Assembly (NCBI RefSeq): GCF_017573465.1
Contig: NZ_JAGEPF010000010.1
Location: 1 to 64,000, forward strand
Reading direction: 5' to 3'
Source: Actinomadura violacea
Lineage (GTDB): Bacteria > Actinomycetota > Actinomycetes > Streptosporangiales > Streptosporangiaceae
Length of the DNA stretch: 64,000 nt
Below the pieces are notes generated by a model. The model saw only the letters and a list, made by a program, of their open reading frames with translations, was not told the origin of the DNA and searched no databases. The position numbers and the translations under genes are program-made. Positions 23,222-32,010 of this stretch are shown here, piece by piece (within the stretch, counting starts at the first letter, position 1; every line of letters starts with the position of its first letter).

Positions 23222-25434
23222 CCCCGTCCTCCCGGCAGCCTGACGAGCCAGCGGCGCAGGTCGGCGTCGTAGGCCGCGACCAGCGACTCCCGCCCGCCCG
23301 CGTCGAGCCGGTACAGCTCCGCGCCGTGCGGCAGCCGCTGGCTCTCGATCTTGAACTCGGGGACGGCGGGGCCGTCGCCCGGCGCGTACCCGGAGCCGGG
23401 GAACGGCGCCTTCTCGATGACCCAGCCGCCCGGGATGATCCCCATGCTCCACTCGTCGATGCCCCCCAGCGGCCGCCGGAACAGCGACGGCTTCACCGCG
23501 GGCCACCGGACGACGAAGACCTCCTCGTCGGAGGGGGAGAACGGCGACCCCTCGTACACCAGGCCGAGGCCGCGGATCAGTGCGGCGGGCGTGTTCAGGT
23601 CAGCCACGTCCTGGAGCCGGTGCACGTATCCCGCGACGAGGTCGTAGCCGCCCTCCATGTAGTGCTGCACATGCTCACGGCGCAGCACCTTCTGCATCAC
23701 CACGGTCTCGGTGGGCGCGTCCATGGGCGCGGCGTGCTTCGCCGCCGCGGCGCTCTGTGCGACGGTCTCGTGCGGCACGTCGCCTACTGGAGGCGGCGTG
23801 TCCCGCCGGGGCGCCGCAGTGGGACGCGTCGGCCCCGGTGGGTCGGCGGGCGTCCGGTTCGGTGCCGTCTCCGGCGGGGCCACGGGCTCGGCACGGTCGA
23901 AGGCCGGAGCCTGCGATGCGCCTCGGCCGAGGGGCTCCTCGCGCGTGCGCGCGGAGGGCGCGGGCGGCTGGAACCGGGACGCGGCCGGCGTCTCCCCAGG
24001 AGGAACGGCGGCACCGCCTGCTCCTGCGGTCGGTGGCCTGGGTATGTCCCGCGCGGTCTGCTGAGGGGCCGCGGCCGGCTGCGGGCCTGGGGCGGTTCCG
24101 GGCGCCATGGACGAGCCGTGCGCCTGCGCGCGCGGGGGAGCGCCCTGCGGGCCGAGGGGCGCGGCCTGTGGTGCGGCACGGCCGCCGGGCTGCGGGTCCC
24201 GGGGCGCGGCTGCCTGCTGCACGACGCCGTGCGGCGGCGGAACGGGGAGCCCCTGCGGGTCGGCCGGCGTCTCCCTCGCGGTCGCCGGCTCGGGACGCGT
24301 CGGCTCGGGACGCGTCGCGGGCGCCGGGCGGGCGTGCCGGCGGGGCAGCGCGCCCGGCTCGGCGCTCGGCTGTGAGGGCGCCTGTGCGGCCGCGGGAACG
24401 CCCTGGGGTGCAGCGGGCTCGCCCTGCGGCCGGGCGGGCGCCTGCGGCGACCTGGCGGCGGTCCGGGGCGCCTCCGCGTCCGGTCGGCGGCGCCGCCCCG
24501 CCGTCCGCGGCGTCCGGGCCGACCGTCCGGCCACCCGCACGTCGGACGGGTCCGGGGGCGCCGGAGGAGCGGGCGGCTCCTGCGCGATGGGCTCGAACAG
24601 GGCGTTCGCGTCCAGGTACGAGGCGCTGGGCAGCCCCGGGTCGACCGCGAGCTGCCAGTCCGGGTGCGGCCAGTGCCGGGACAGCTCCGACAGCGTCGCC
24701 TCGCGGTGGTGGGCGGCCTGCCCCTGCAGCGACCTGTCCATCGCCTCCGGCGAGGTGAACGCCAGCACGAACGTCCCGTCACCGAACTGCGCGGTGGCGA
24801 ACCGGTGCTCGGCGGTGGGATCGCCGGACGCGGGCAGGTAGAGCGTGGCGCGCGCGAGCAGCCGCAGATACGCCTGCTGGTCGCCGCGCTCGCGCGCCTC
24901 GGCGAGCGCGATCTCCAGGGCGGTGCCGGACGGACGCTCCGCGCGGGGCGCGTCCTGCGCGGCGGGACGGCCCTCGGCCTCGGGCACGGCCAGCGGGATG
25001 CCGAGGCCGGGAAGGGCCAGCGGCCCGCCCTCTGGCCCCGTCTTGCTCGCCTGGTAGACGAGCTCGAGCGGGGAGTCGATCCGGTAGACGTCGCGGAACG
25101 CGCCGACCATCTGGGCCGCGAGCATCGCGGCGCACTCCAGCAGTTCCTGTGACGCGCGGTTGCCGCGCTCGCGCCAGGTGTAGCGGTTCCACCAGTTCCG
25201 CCGTTCCTCGCCGTCGGGCTGCTCCCAGCCGAGGGTGGTGAGGCGACGCTCCTGGCGGGGTGCGAGCGGCCGTGGCAGGAACGCGCTGCCGACCGCTTCG
25301 GCGTCCAGGCCGCCTTCGATCCGCATGGCCTGCACGTACGGAAGTCCGCTGGGCCCCTGCACGATGAGGAACGACTTGACGGGGAGCCGCGACAGCTCCA
25401 GGGTCAGCCGTTTGTCGAAGTCGTTCCAGTCCAC
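23218..25434 (-). CDS. Large TY-Chap/SseB-like protein with proline-rich linker and unknown C-terminal domain
   Basis: This 738-residue protein has an N-terminal TY-Chap-like domain (about 1-150; WNDFDKRLTLELSRL, YVQAMR, RNWWNRYTW), an SseB N-terminal-like domain (about 175-290; RATLYLPAS, FVLAFTSPEAM, WPHPDWQLAVDPGLPS), a Pro/Ala/Arg linker (about 300-570) and a conserved-looking C-terminal part with GLVYEGSPFSPSDEEVFVVRWP and LPHGAELYRLDAGG. TY-Chap and SseB-type domains are, as I recall, found beside polymorphic toxins and secretion systems. The GTG at 25434 is chosen because the domain begins immediately. A paralogue lies directly upstream, 61 bp away. No toxin domain is recognised. Confidence 0.7.
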   Translation of the reverse strand: MDWNDFDKRLTLELSRLPVKSFLIVQGPSGLPYVQAMRIEGGLDAEAVGSAFLPRPLAPRQERRLTTLGWEQPDGEERRNWWNRYTWRERGNRASQELLECAAMLAAQMVGAFRDVYRIDSPLELVYQASKTGPEGGPLALPGLGIPLAVPEAEGRPAAQDAPRAERPSGTALEIALAEARERGDQQAYLRLLARATLYLPASGDPTAEHRFATAQFGDGTFVLAFTSPEAMDRSLQGQAAHHREATLSELSRHWPHPDWQLAVDPGLPSASYLDANALFEPIAQEPPAPPAPPDPSDVRVAGRSARTPRTAGRRRRPDAEAPRTAARSPQAPARPQGEPAAPQGVPAAAQAPSQPSAEPGALPRRHARPAPATRPEPTRPEPATARETPADPQGLPVPPPHGVVQQAAAPRDPQPGGRAAPQAAPLGPQGAPPRAQAHGSSMAPGTAPGPQPAAAPQQTARDIPRPPTAGAGGAAVPPGETPAASRFQPPAPSARTREEPLGRGASQAPAFDRAEPVAPPETAPNRTPADPPGPTRPTAAPRRDTPPPVGDVPHETVAQSAAAAKHAAPMDAPTETVVMQKVLRREHVQHYMEGGYDLVAGYVHRLQDVADLNTPAALIRGLGLVYEGSPFSPSDEEVFVVRWPAVKPSLFRRPLGGIDEWSMGIIPGGWVIEKAPFPGSGYAPGDGPAVPEFKIESQRLPHGAELYRLDAGGRESLVAAYDADLRRWLVRLPGGRG

Positions 25435-25495
25435 TCGCGGTCCACTCTGCGTCCGGGTGCGGGATTGTGTTACTCGACGGTAGCCGAAGGCTCCG

Positions 25496-27238
25496 TCACT
25501 CGCCCCGGGGCGCCGGGACGGCGTCGGTGCGCGCCGGGCTCCAGATGCCGCCGATGGCGTCGTAGACCGCGACGGGGACCTCGTCGTCCTCGCCTGTGGC
25601 GCGCCACAGGCGGGTGCCATGAGGCGGCTGCATCGGAATGCCGGCGGGCGCCTGAACCGCGGGCTGCTGCCCAACGGACGGTTGTACGCCGCCACCAGGT
25701 GGCTCCTGCGGCGCGGCGGGCTGCGGTGCGGCGGGCTGCGGCGCTTGGGGCTGGGGCGCCGGGGGCTGCGGCGCGACCGGCTGCTCCGCGTCGGCCTGGG
25801 GCGGCTCGGTGTGAGGCGCGCCGGGCAGGTGCGTCTCGGCGGGCTCGCTGTCGGCGGGCGTTCCGTCCGTAGGGGCGCCCAAGGGACCGGCTATGGACGG
25901 CTCGGGCTCCGGGGTCTCCGGCTTGGCCCGGCCCAGGTCCGGAGTACCGGCCTCCAGCGCCGCCCTCAACTCCTCCGCCGTGTAGGGGTCGATGGCGGTA
26001 CCGGAGTCGTCATAGGAGTCGTCGCCTTCCGGCAGTCCATTGACTCCATGGATCCCGTTAAGGGAGGGCATCCCGTTCGGCACGGGCGAGCCGTTGGCGG
26101 CGGACAAGCCGTTGAGGCCCTGGGATGGCCCGTGAACACCGGGGAGCCCGGGCATGTCGGAGCCGTTGACCGGGGGGAACGGACCGCCCGCGACGGGCCC
26201 GGGCCCGGACAGCGCGCCCGGATCGACGGTCCCGTAGGGATTGCCGGTCTCCGGTCCGGACGAGGACGTCTCGCGCTGTGCGGCCTCCAGGCGGCCGAGG
26301 GCGGAGGCGTCCAGCAGGACCTCGCTCGGCAGCCCGGGGTTGACGGCGAGCTGCCAGGACGGGTCCGGCCAGCTCGCCGCCAGGAGGGCGAACGACGTGC
26401 GCCGGTAGAGCGGATGCTGGTCGCCGGTACGGGCCAGTGCGCCGGGGGACGTGAACAGCGTGACGTAGGTTCCCGAGCCGATCGTGATGGTCGGCAGTTC
26501 GGCGCGGTCGGGGTTCTCCACCGCGTGCGCGGTGGCCGGGAGCACGAGGTCGGCGCCCGCGAGCAGGGCGAAGTAGGTGGCGTGGTCGCCGCGCTCCTTG
26601 GCCTCGGCCAGGCGCGGTTCGAGCAGGTCGGCGTCGCTGCCGGGGACCCCGGCGGGGGGCAGCGGCATGGGCGGCCCGGCGGGCGGCGGACCGGGCGCGG
26701 GGCGCGGGCTCTCGGGGGCGGGCTCCGGCGGGGCGATCGCGGCCGACGAGCGGCGCTTGCTCACGCGCGACGGGTCGGCGATCTCGATGCCGAAGTCGAG
26801 CAGCTCGATCAGCCCGCTGCCGTGCCGGTGGAACGACTCGTAGACCAGGTCGGAGGGGCGCCGCACGCCCTGGACGTCGCGCAGCGCGGTGACCATCACC
26901 TCGGCCAGCCGCGAGTAGTCGCCGCCGGTGACCGCGAGCATCCCGCCGGGGGTGCCGGCCTCGGGCAGCTCGGTCCACCAGTTGCGGGGCGCGGGGTCGG
27001 CGGGCGGGCGCCAGCCCGCGTCGCTCATGACCTCCTCGTCGGCCGGCGTGAGCAGCAGCGGGCCGTCGAGGAAGTTGTTGCTGACCGCCTCGGCATAGAG
27101 CCGGTCCGGCTCGCGCATCGCCTGGACGTAGTGCCGGCTCTCGTCGCGTTCGCGCACGATGAGGATGGTGTCCCGGTCGAGACCCGCCAGTTCACGGCCC
27201 AGCCGGCGGGCGAACTCGGACCACTCCAACAAGATCAC
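25496..27238 (-). CDS. Second TY-Chap/SseB-like protein, paralogue of the next gene
   Basis: The 580-residue protein repeats the architecture of its neighbour: N-terminal TY-Chap-like domain (WSEFARRLGRELAGL, HYVQAMR, PRNWWTEL), SseB-like domain (about 205-320; GADLVLPAT, YVTLFTSPGAL, WPDPSWQLAVNPGLPS), a long Gly/Asn/Pro then Pro/Gln/Ala linker (about 330-535), and a short tail PPHGTRLWRATGE...VAVYDAIGGIW that matches the LPHGAELYR...VAAYDADLRRW segment of the other protein. The tail is thus a shared module, but the roughly 130-residue domain preceding it in the neighbour is absent here. GTG start at 27238. Function unknown. Confidence 0.7.
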   Translation of the reverse strand: MILLEWSEFARRLGRELAGLDRDTILIVRERDESRHYVQAMREPDRLYAEAVSNNFLDGPLLLTPADEEVMSDAGWRPPADPAPRNWWTELPEAGTPGGMLAVTGGDYSRLAEVMVTALRDVQGVRRPSDLVYESFHRHGSGLIELLDFGIEIADPSRVSKRRSSAAIAPPEPAPESPRPAPGPPPAGPPMPLPPAGVPGSDADLLEPRLAEAKERGDHATYFALLAGADLVLPATAHAVENPDRAELPTITIGSGTYVTLFTSPGALARTGDQHPLYRRTSFALLAASWPDPSWQLAVNPGLPSEVLLDASALGRLEAAQRETSSSGPETGNPYGTVDPGALSGPGPVAGGPFPPVNGSDMPGLPGVHGPSQGLNGLSAANGSPVPNGMPSLNGIHGVNGLPEGDDSYDDSGTAIDPYTAEELRAALEAGTPDLGRAKPETPEPEPSIAGPLGAPTDGTPADSEPAETHLPGAPHTEPPQADAEQPVAPQPPAPQPQAPQPAAPQPAAPQEPPGGGVQPSVGQQPAVQAPAGIPMQPPHGTRLWRATGEDDEVPVAVYDAIGGIWSPARTDAVPAPRGE

Positions 27239-27332
27239 TCCCTATCGCCGGGGGCTGCGGCCCCGGGCCCCCGCGAGACCATGCCCGGCACCCGATGATT
27301 GTCGCCGGGGACGCCGCGCGCAAACCGGGAGT

Positions 27333-28973
27333 TCACTCGGGCGGCGCTTCGTGACGCAGCACACGCAGCGCCTCCCGGAGGGCGTCCGCGTCGTCGCCGC
27401 AGCGATCGAGGACCTTGATGAGTTTGTGCAGGATCTCGTGCCGTTCGTAGCCGACGTCCAGCAGTGACTGGGCGGTCTCCCACAGCTGGGGCGGGTCGCC
27501 CCTCCACAGCCTGTCGGTGAGCCTCTCGTGCGCGTCGAGGTGCTCCTCGTCCGCGCCGGGATGCTCGAACTCCAGGATCACCCGCCGGTCGGCGGGGTCG
27601 GACGGGTCCAGCGCCGACAGGTCGACGGAGCCGTGCCGCCCGGAGCGCCGGTGGACGCCCGACAGGAACGGCAGCGCGAACGCCCGCCGGGGGAGCGCCT
27701 CCAGTTCCCCGTCGGGCAGGAGCCGGGCGACCAGGTCCCGGTCGAGGCCGAAAGCGGACGGGTCGCGGTACGCCTCGGCGAACTTCCCGGTGGCGTCCCA
27801 CACCGCGTCCAGCGTCGCCCTGACGCCCTCTTCGGGGAGTCCCATGCGCTTGCCCGCCCACCGCACCCAGGCGGCCAGCACGTGCGGCACGGCCTCTTGC
27901 TCGGTGGGGGACAGCAGCACCTTGCGGGGCAGCCAGTCGAGCAGGAACATCTCGCATTTGATGGGGCTGACCCGCAGCGGCCGCCCGAAATCGTGGGCGC
28001 AGCCGTAGGCGATGATGCGGTCCACGCAGCGGCTGGCGGCGGACAGGTCGGAGAGTCCCTCCGCCTCGTCCGACGCGAGGAAACGCGCGGCGATCGTGGC
28101 GCGGCGGTCACGTCCGTACACCGGAGGCTGCGGCAGGCGCCCTCCCGGCGGAAGGACGCCTATCCGCGCGCGCACGAAGGCGTGGTACGACCCGAAGCCG
28201 TCGTTGACCGGCGGATCGGCCGTGTCGTTGGTGAGAGCGAGGGCGCTCTGCAGGAGCGCCTTGGTGTCGCGCGGGTCCAGCTGCTCGAACCGCATCAGGG
28301 CGTTGTCGCGGCCCTCGCGGCGGCAGTGGTCGAGGAGCCGGTCGACCTGGGACGACACCCACGCGTCGCGAACCATCCCGCATGCCGGGGGGCGCGCGGC
28401 GCGTAACGCCGGCGGCGCCGCCGAGGGGAACGGGGCGTCGGCGTACTGGACGGCCCCGGCCTTGTTCCGGTCCACCAGGATGACGAGGGCGTGCCGGTCG
28501 GCTCCACCGTAGGTGTAGGTGCAGACGATGGAGTCCTGGTCGCCGTACACGTCCCGGGAGACGAAGCATTCTTCGAGCGCCACCATGCCGACGCGGTCGG
28601 CCCATCCGGGACGGGCGACGCCCCGGTCCATCAGGTCGAGCGCCGCGCGCTCGGCCTTGGCGGCCTGCCGCGGAGTGCCCAGGTAGGCGATCCCGGTGAG
28701 CAGCGCCAGCGCCGCCGGCGTCGCGGCCCGTTCCGCGTGGCCGACCAGCGCCTCGCCGATGGTCACCTCGACGTCTCCGGCGGACACCCGGTGCCCCCAC
28801 CACGACCCGAGGATCTCGCTGACGATCAGCTCGGCGTCCAGGGGGCTGCGCACGGCCAGCAGCTCGCGGGCGTGCCGCAGCATCCCGTCGAAGATCTCGG
28901 AGACCTCGCCGGGCGGGGCAGGGCCGTCCCGCGCCGGATCCCCGGACGAGGAGCGGCGGCTGCGAGGACTCAC
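27333..28973 (-). CDS. Conserved-looking hypothetical protein, 546 residues
   Basis: The protein is soluble and mostly helical, with no signal peptide, membrane segment or recognised catalytic motif. An N-terminal region (about 25-130) reads like a helical repeat; the centre has SIVCTYTYGGADRHALVILVDRN, a beta hairpin that would suit a nucleotide or protein-binding fold; the C-terminal third ends with LWETAQSLLDVGYERHEILHKLIKVL, a helical segment that recalls DUF1841-type proteins, though I am not sure. The GTG at 28973 starts the gene. It precedes the two TY-Chap/SseB-like genes on the same strand by 94 bp, so it may be the first member of that cluster. Confidence 0.65.
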   Translation of the reverse strand: MSPRSRRSSSGDPARDGPAPPGEVSEIFDGMLRHARELLAVRSPLDAELIVSEILGSWWGHRVSAGDVEVTIGEALVGHAERAATPAALALLTGIAYLGTPRQAAKAERAALDLMDRGVARPGWADRVGMVALEECFVSRDVYGDQDSIVCTYTYGGADRHALVILVDRNKAGAVQYADAPFPSAAPPALRAARPPACGMVRDAWVSSQVDRLLDHCRREGRDNALMRFEQLDPRDTKALLQSALALTNDTADPPVNDGFGSYHAFVRARIGVLPPGGRLPQPPVYGRDRRATIAARFLASDEAEGLSDLSAASRCVDRIIAYGCAHDFGRPLRVSPIKCEMFLLDWLPRKVLLSPTEQEAVPHVLAAWVRWAGKRMGLPEEGVRATLDAVWDATGKFAEAYRDPSAFGLDRDLVARLLPDGELEALPRRAFALPFLSGVHRRSGRHGSVDLSALDPSDPADRRVILEFEHPGADEEHLDAHERLTDRLWRGDPPQLWETAQSLLDVGYERHEILHKLIKVLDRCGDDADALREALRVLRHEAPPE

Positions 28974-29036
28974 GGGCCCTAGCTTCTCAGATCCCGTGGC
29001 GGCGCGTACGCGTAAGGCGCGGGACCGGCGGAGGGA

Positions 29037-29285
29037 TCAGCCGTCCACTCCGGCTCCCTGGGACCGCCCCGAGGGCGGCTCTGATTTCAGCATGCCGACG
29101 AGGTGCTCGCGTGCCATCCGTTCCACGCGCGCGGGCGTGGGTTCGAGCCCGAGATGGGCCATGCACGCCTGGACGTCGGCGACGCACTGGTGCACCGCGT
29201 CCGAGGGGAAGTCCGAGAACTCGTCGGTAAGCCGCCGCGTGAGCGCATCGCGGGTCTCGCTTCGGTGATCGGCCAGTGCAGGCAT
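29037..29285 (-). CDS. Small helical hypothetical protein
   Basis: An 82-residue, acidic, three-helix-like protein (DALTRRLTDEFSDFPSDAVHQCV, then ARVERMAREHLVGML) of a type common in actinomycetes. The pattern FPxDxVxxCV...VERxAREHL is recognisable but I know no function for it. The ATG at 29285 has GGAGG 9 nt upstream, which supports translation. It lies 63 bp upstream of the 546-residue hypothetical gene on the same strand. Confidence 0.65.
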   Translation of the reverse strand: MPALADHRSETRDALTRRLTDEFSDFPSDAVHQCVADVQACMAHLGLEPTPARVERMAREHLVGMLKSEPPSGRSQGAGVDG

Positions 29286-29423
29286 CTGCGTACACCTCCG
29301 CGCACGGGGTTCCGGCGGACGGGGACGCCGCCGGCCGAGACGGAGTGCGCGCGACCCCCGGCTTCGGAGGCTGCCGCCCGAACTTCGCCTCGATGTCTCA
29401 TTCCAGCGTTTTCGTGGGGAGAG

Positions 29424-30191
29424 TCAAGACATACCGGGGCGTCGTTTCGCAAATTCTGAGCCACCTTCCAAGGGCCCGCCGGTGGCCGACTCCCCGGATC
29501 CCCTTCCAGGCGGGCCGTCCGGCGTCCGGGCGGCGATCCGTTGGACGGCGTCCACCCAGCCCCTGTGGTGTCTCGCGGCCCAGTCGTGATCGACGCGGCC
29601 GGTGAGCATCCCGCGAAGGGCGCCCGGGTCCCGGAAGGCCTCCCAGAGATGGCCCGCGACGGCGATGACAATGATCACGAAGAGCCAGTCGTGCACGAAC
29701 GTGGCGCCCGTGCGCCAGCGGTCCGGCCACGGGCCGGGGAACGTCAGGACCTCCCCGGTGCCGAGCATGACGAGGATCGCACCCGCCGTGAACGCCGCGT
29801 TCAGCTTCTGGCCCGCGTTGAACTTGCCCACGGGCAAGACGCCCCTGCCCTGCCGCACGGCTCTGCGGTCCCCGCGCTTCAGCCACTCCCAGTCGTGCGG
29901 CGCGAACCTGTTGAGGTGCCGTACGTCCGTCCTGAACGCCCTGGAGACGAGGCCGAGAACGATGGGGATCGGCAACGCGAACCCGCACCACACGTGGACG
30001 GTCTTGACCAGCTCCCTATGCCCCACCAGCGTAGACAGCATGGGCAGGTAGAGCATGCCCGCCGTGGCAAGGCAGACCAGCATCAGCAGCCCGGTCGCAT
30101 GGTGGATCGACCGTTCCGCCCGGGTGAACCGCAACAGCCTCGACGACCGCGACGGTGCGGGAAGGTCCACGTCATGTGGGTGCATCGTCAC
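29424..30191 (-). CDS. Membrane cytochrome b (b561/NarI-like), partner of the molybdoenzyme
   Basis: The 255-residue protein has four or five membrane segments and well placed histidines: RSIHHATGLLML, VGHRELVKTVHVWCGF and TFVHDWLFVIIVIAVAGHLWEAF, which fit two b-type haems. It would carry electrons between the quinone pool and the exported molybdopterin oxidoreductase encoded just upstream; the stop of that gene lies 20 bp inside this reading frame. The GTG at 30191 or the ATG at 30185 are both possible starts. The C-terminal 40 residues are low-complexity and Gly/Arg-rich. Confidence 0.85.
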   Translation of the reverse strand: MTMHPHDVDLPAPSRSSRLLRFTRAERSIHHATGLLMLVCLATAGMLYLPMLSTLVGHRELVKTVHVWCGFALPIPIVLGLVSRAFRTDVRHLNRFAPHDWEWLKRGDRRAVRQGRGVLPVGKFNAGQKLNAAFTAGAILVMLGTGEVLTFPGPWPDRWRTGATFVHDWLFVIIVIAVAGHLWEAFRDPGALRGMLTGRVDHDWAARHHRGWVDAVQRIAARTPDGPPGRGSGESATGGPLEGGSEFAKRRPGMS

Positions 30192-30873
30192 GTCCGTTCG
30201 ACCGGCCGACCCAGGCGTCCACGTCGTAGCCGAGGTCCTCCCAGTAGCCCTGCTCGACCTTGTCGGTGAGTTCGATGCCGCCGAGCCACTTGAGGGACTT
30301 GTAGCCGTACATAGGGGCCACGTAGAGCCGGGTGGGGCCGCCGTGGTCGTGGGTGACCGGCTTCCCGTTCATCTGGGTCGCGACCATGACGTCGCGGCGG
30401 CGCGCCTGGTCAAGCGTGAGCGACTCGGTGTACACCCCGTCGAACGACTTGAAACGGACGGCCTTCGCGCGCGGCGACACCCCTACGGCGTCCAGGAGGT
30501 CGGGGAGGGCGACGCCGGTCCACCGGACGTTCGGCACCCGCCATCCGGTCACGCATTGGAAGTCCTTGTCGAGCATCGTCTGGGGCAGCCGCGCCAGGTC
30601 GGCCATGGTGAACGCCCGTGGTTTGTCCACCAGCCCGCCCACGGTCACCCGGTGTGTGGCGGCGCTGTGCCGCTTCACGCCTCCGGTGACGGAGTAGTAG
30701 CGGAAACCCCCGGCGGCAGGGAGAACGTCCTGGATTCCGCCTACGGGCGCCAGTGCGCGGTTCACCTTCTGTTGTAGGGATGCGCCTACGGCGACTCCTG
30801 CGGCACCGAGGCCGAGCATCCCGAGCACGACCCGCCGCCCTATGGGGGTGCCCTCTACCGGATCCTCGTTCAC
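30172..30873 (-). CDS. Tat-exported molybdopterin-dependent oxidoreductase (sulfite oxidase fold, YedY/MsrP-like)
   Basis: The 233-residue precursor begins with a twin-arginine signal (GRRVVLGMLGLGAAGVAVGA, residues about 12-31). The mature part is the sulfite-oxidase molybdopterin domain with the molybdenum-ligand cysteine in KDFQCVTGWRVPNVRWTG and the cofactor segments SFDGVYTESLTLDQA and GGPTRLYVAPMYGYKSLKWLGGIEL. Together with the cytochrome b gene that overlaps its 3' end it forms a membrane-tethered redox pair similar in layout to MsrPQ. Substrate (methionine sulfoxide, sulfite or another S/N-oxide) is unknown. GTG start at 30873 follows TGGAG. Confidence 0.88.
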   Translation of the reverse strand: MNEDPVEGTPIGRRVVLGMLGLGAAGVAVGASLQQKVNRALAPVGGIQDVLPAAGGFRYYSVTGGVKRHSAATHRVTVGGLVDKPRAFTMADLARLPQTMLDKDFQCVTGWRVPNVRWTGVALPDLLDAVGVSPRAKAVRFKSFDGVYTESLTLDQARRRDVMVATQMNGKPVTHDHGGPTRLYVAPMYGYKSLKWLGGIELTDKVEQGYWEDLGYDVDAWVGRSNGRDDAPT

Positions 30874-31013
30874 GGCTCCATTCGAGCACTGTGCCCCGCG
30901 GGCCGCCAGGCTGCCGGAGCGCTCGTAAGACTTCCGACAGATTCGCGGCCCGGGCCTAGAGCGTCGCCTGAGGGGTTTCCGTGCGCGCCGGTCCTCGTCC
31001 CTAGGAGCGGTCC

Positions 31014-31019
31014 TAAGCT
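31014..31019 (+). promoter_or_regulatory. -10 box of the HhH-GPD gene
   Basis: TAAGCT lies 6 nt before the ATG at 31026, with no ribosome site between, consistent with a leaderless transcript. No convincing -35 box is seen. Confidence 0.45.
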
Positions 31020-31025
31020 GAGCCC

Positions 31026-31607
31026 ATGGCCACGAAAGTTCAACTAGCGCAGCGCCCCGAGGCGGACGAACTGCTGGGCCGCAGCCCGCTCGCCGCACTG
31101 GTGGGGATGCTCCTCGACCAGCAGATCCCGATGGAATGGGCCTTCTCGGGCCCGTACACGATCGCGCAGCGGCTCGGGGCGGACGACCTCGACGCCCACG
31201 AGATCGCAGCCTGCGACCCGGAGCGGTTCGCGGCGCTGCTGTCGGAGAAGCCGGCCGTGCACCGCTACCCCGGCTCGATGGCCAAGAGGGTGCAGCAGCT
31301 GTGCCAGTACCTCGTCGAGCACTACGACGGGGACGCGGAGAAGGTGTGGAAGGACGCGGGCAGCGGCAAGGAGCTGTTCAAGCGCCTGAACGGGCTGCCC
31401 GGCTTCGGCAAGCAGAAGGCGCAGATCTTCCTGGCGCTGCTGGGCAAGCAGTACGGGGTCCGGCCGGAGGGCTGGCGTGAGGCGGCGGGCGCGTACGGCG
31501 AGGAGGGCTCCCACCGGTCGGTCGCCGACATCACCGGTCCGGAGTCGCTGGCCAAGGTCCGCGCCTTCAAGCAGGAGATGAAGGCCGCCGCCAAGGCCGG
31601 AAAGTAG
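31026..31607 (+). CDS. HhH-GPD-type base-excision repair protein
   Basis: The 193-residue protein belongs to the small HhH-GPD repair family: a DQQIPMEWAFSGPYTIAQRLG segment near the N-terminus, and the helix-hairpin-helix FKRLNGLPGFGKQKAQIFLALLGKQYG (about 122-148), where the second loop holds the lysine cluster typical of this DNA-binding motif. Families of this kind include 3-methyladenine glycosylases; this short form lacks an obvious iron-sulfur cluster. It is a single gene, divergent from the molybdoenzyme, with a probable leaderless promoter. Confidence 0.85.
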   Translation: MATKVQLAQRPEADELLGRSPLAALVGMLLDQQIPMEWAFSGPYTIAQRLGADDLDAHEIAACDPERFAALLSEKPAVHRYPGSMAKRVQQLCQYLVEHYDGDAEKVWKDAGSGKELFKRLNGLPGFGKQKAQIFLALLGKQYGVRPEGWREAAGAYGEEGSHRSVADITGPESLAKVRAFKQEMKAAAKAGK

Positions 31608-32010
31608 GGCGCGCGAGTAAGGGCACACCGGTCACTAAAAGACCCTTTACGGGAATTTTAGGGTCTAAATCGGGCTGGGGTCCGCCGACCCGCCGCGAGC
31701 CGGAACTCGCCGAACCGCCGGGGTTGGCCGCCCGCCGGGCTCCAGGCGCCGTAACATCGCCTACTCGTCCTCTTGATGGGCCGCCACCAGCGGCGCATAG
31801 GGAAGGCGTGCGCATCCCGCGTCATCGCGCGGAAGCACGGAGACAACGATGTCCATCAGGGCTTCCGTACGCGGCGAACCATCGGGATGATGAATACCTG
31901 ACTCCGACCGGTGTTGTGATGGAGGCGGGAGCGCTAGCCTGCTCCCATTCACTCATAGTGATGAAAACTTGCCGCGCGGTACGGGACCCTCTGGGGCGGA
32001 GGTGTTGTCC
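31608..32010. other. 403-bp region without a convincing gene
   Basis: The stretch between the HhH-GPD gene and the RsbU-like gene is less GC-rich than its surroundings. It holds an inverted repeat AGACCCT/AGGGTCT (31640-31666), a second one GGGAGC/GCTCCC (31927-31946), and the ribosome site GGAGG (31998-32002) of the next gene. A minus-strand ORF of 31-63 codons (stop at 31761) is possible but has only a weak ribosome site. No RNA gene is recognised. Confidence 0.6.
31640..31666 (+). terminator. Possible terminator or operator hairpin after the HhH-GPD gene
   Basis: AGACCCT (31640-31646) and AGGGTCT (31660-31666) form a 7-bp stem around a 13-nt loop that contains TTTACGGGAATTT. It is 33 bp after the stop codon. 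A run of T is not present, so a regulatory site cannot be excluded. Confidence 0.4.

Noticed and set aside
31761..31952. A minus-strand ORF of up to 63 codons in the gap before the RsbU-like gene.
   Set aside because: Its only ribosome site is weak and no family is recognisable, so it was mentioned but not called.
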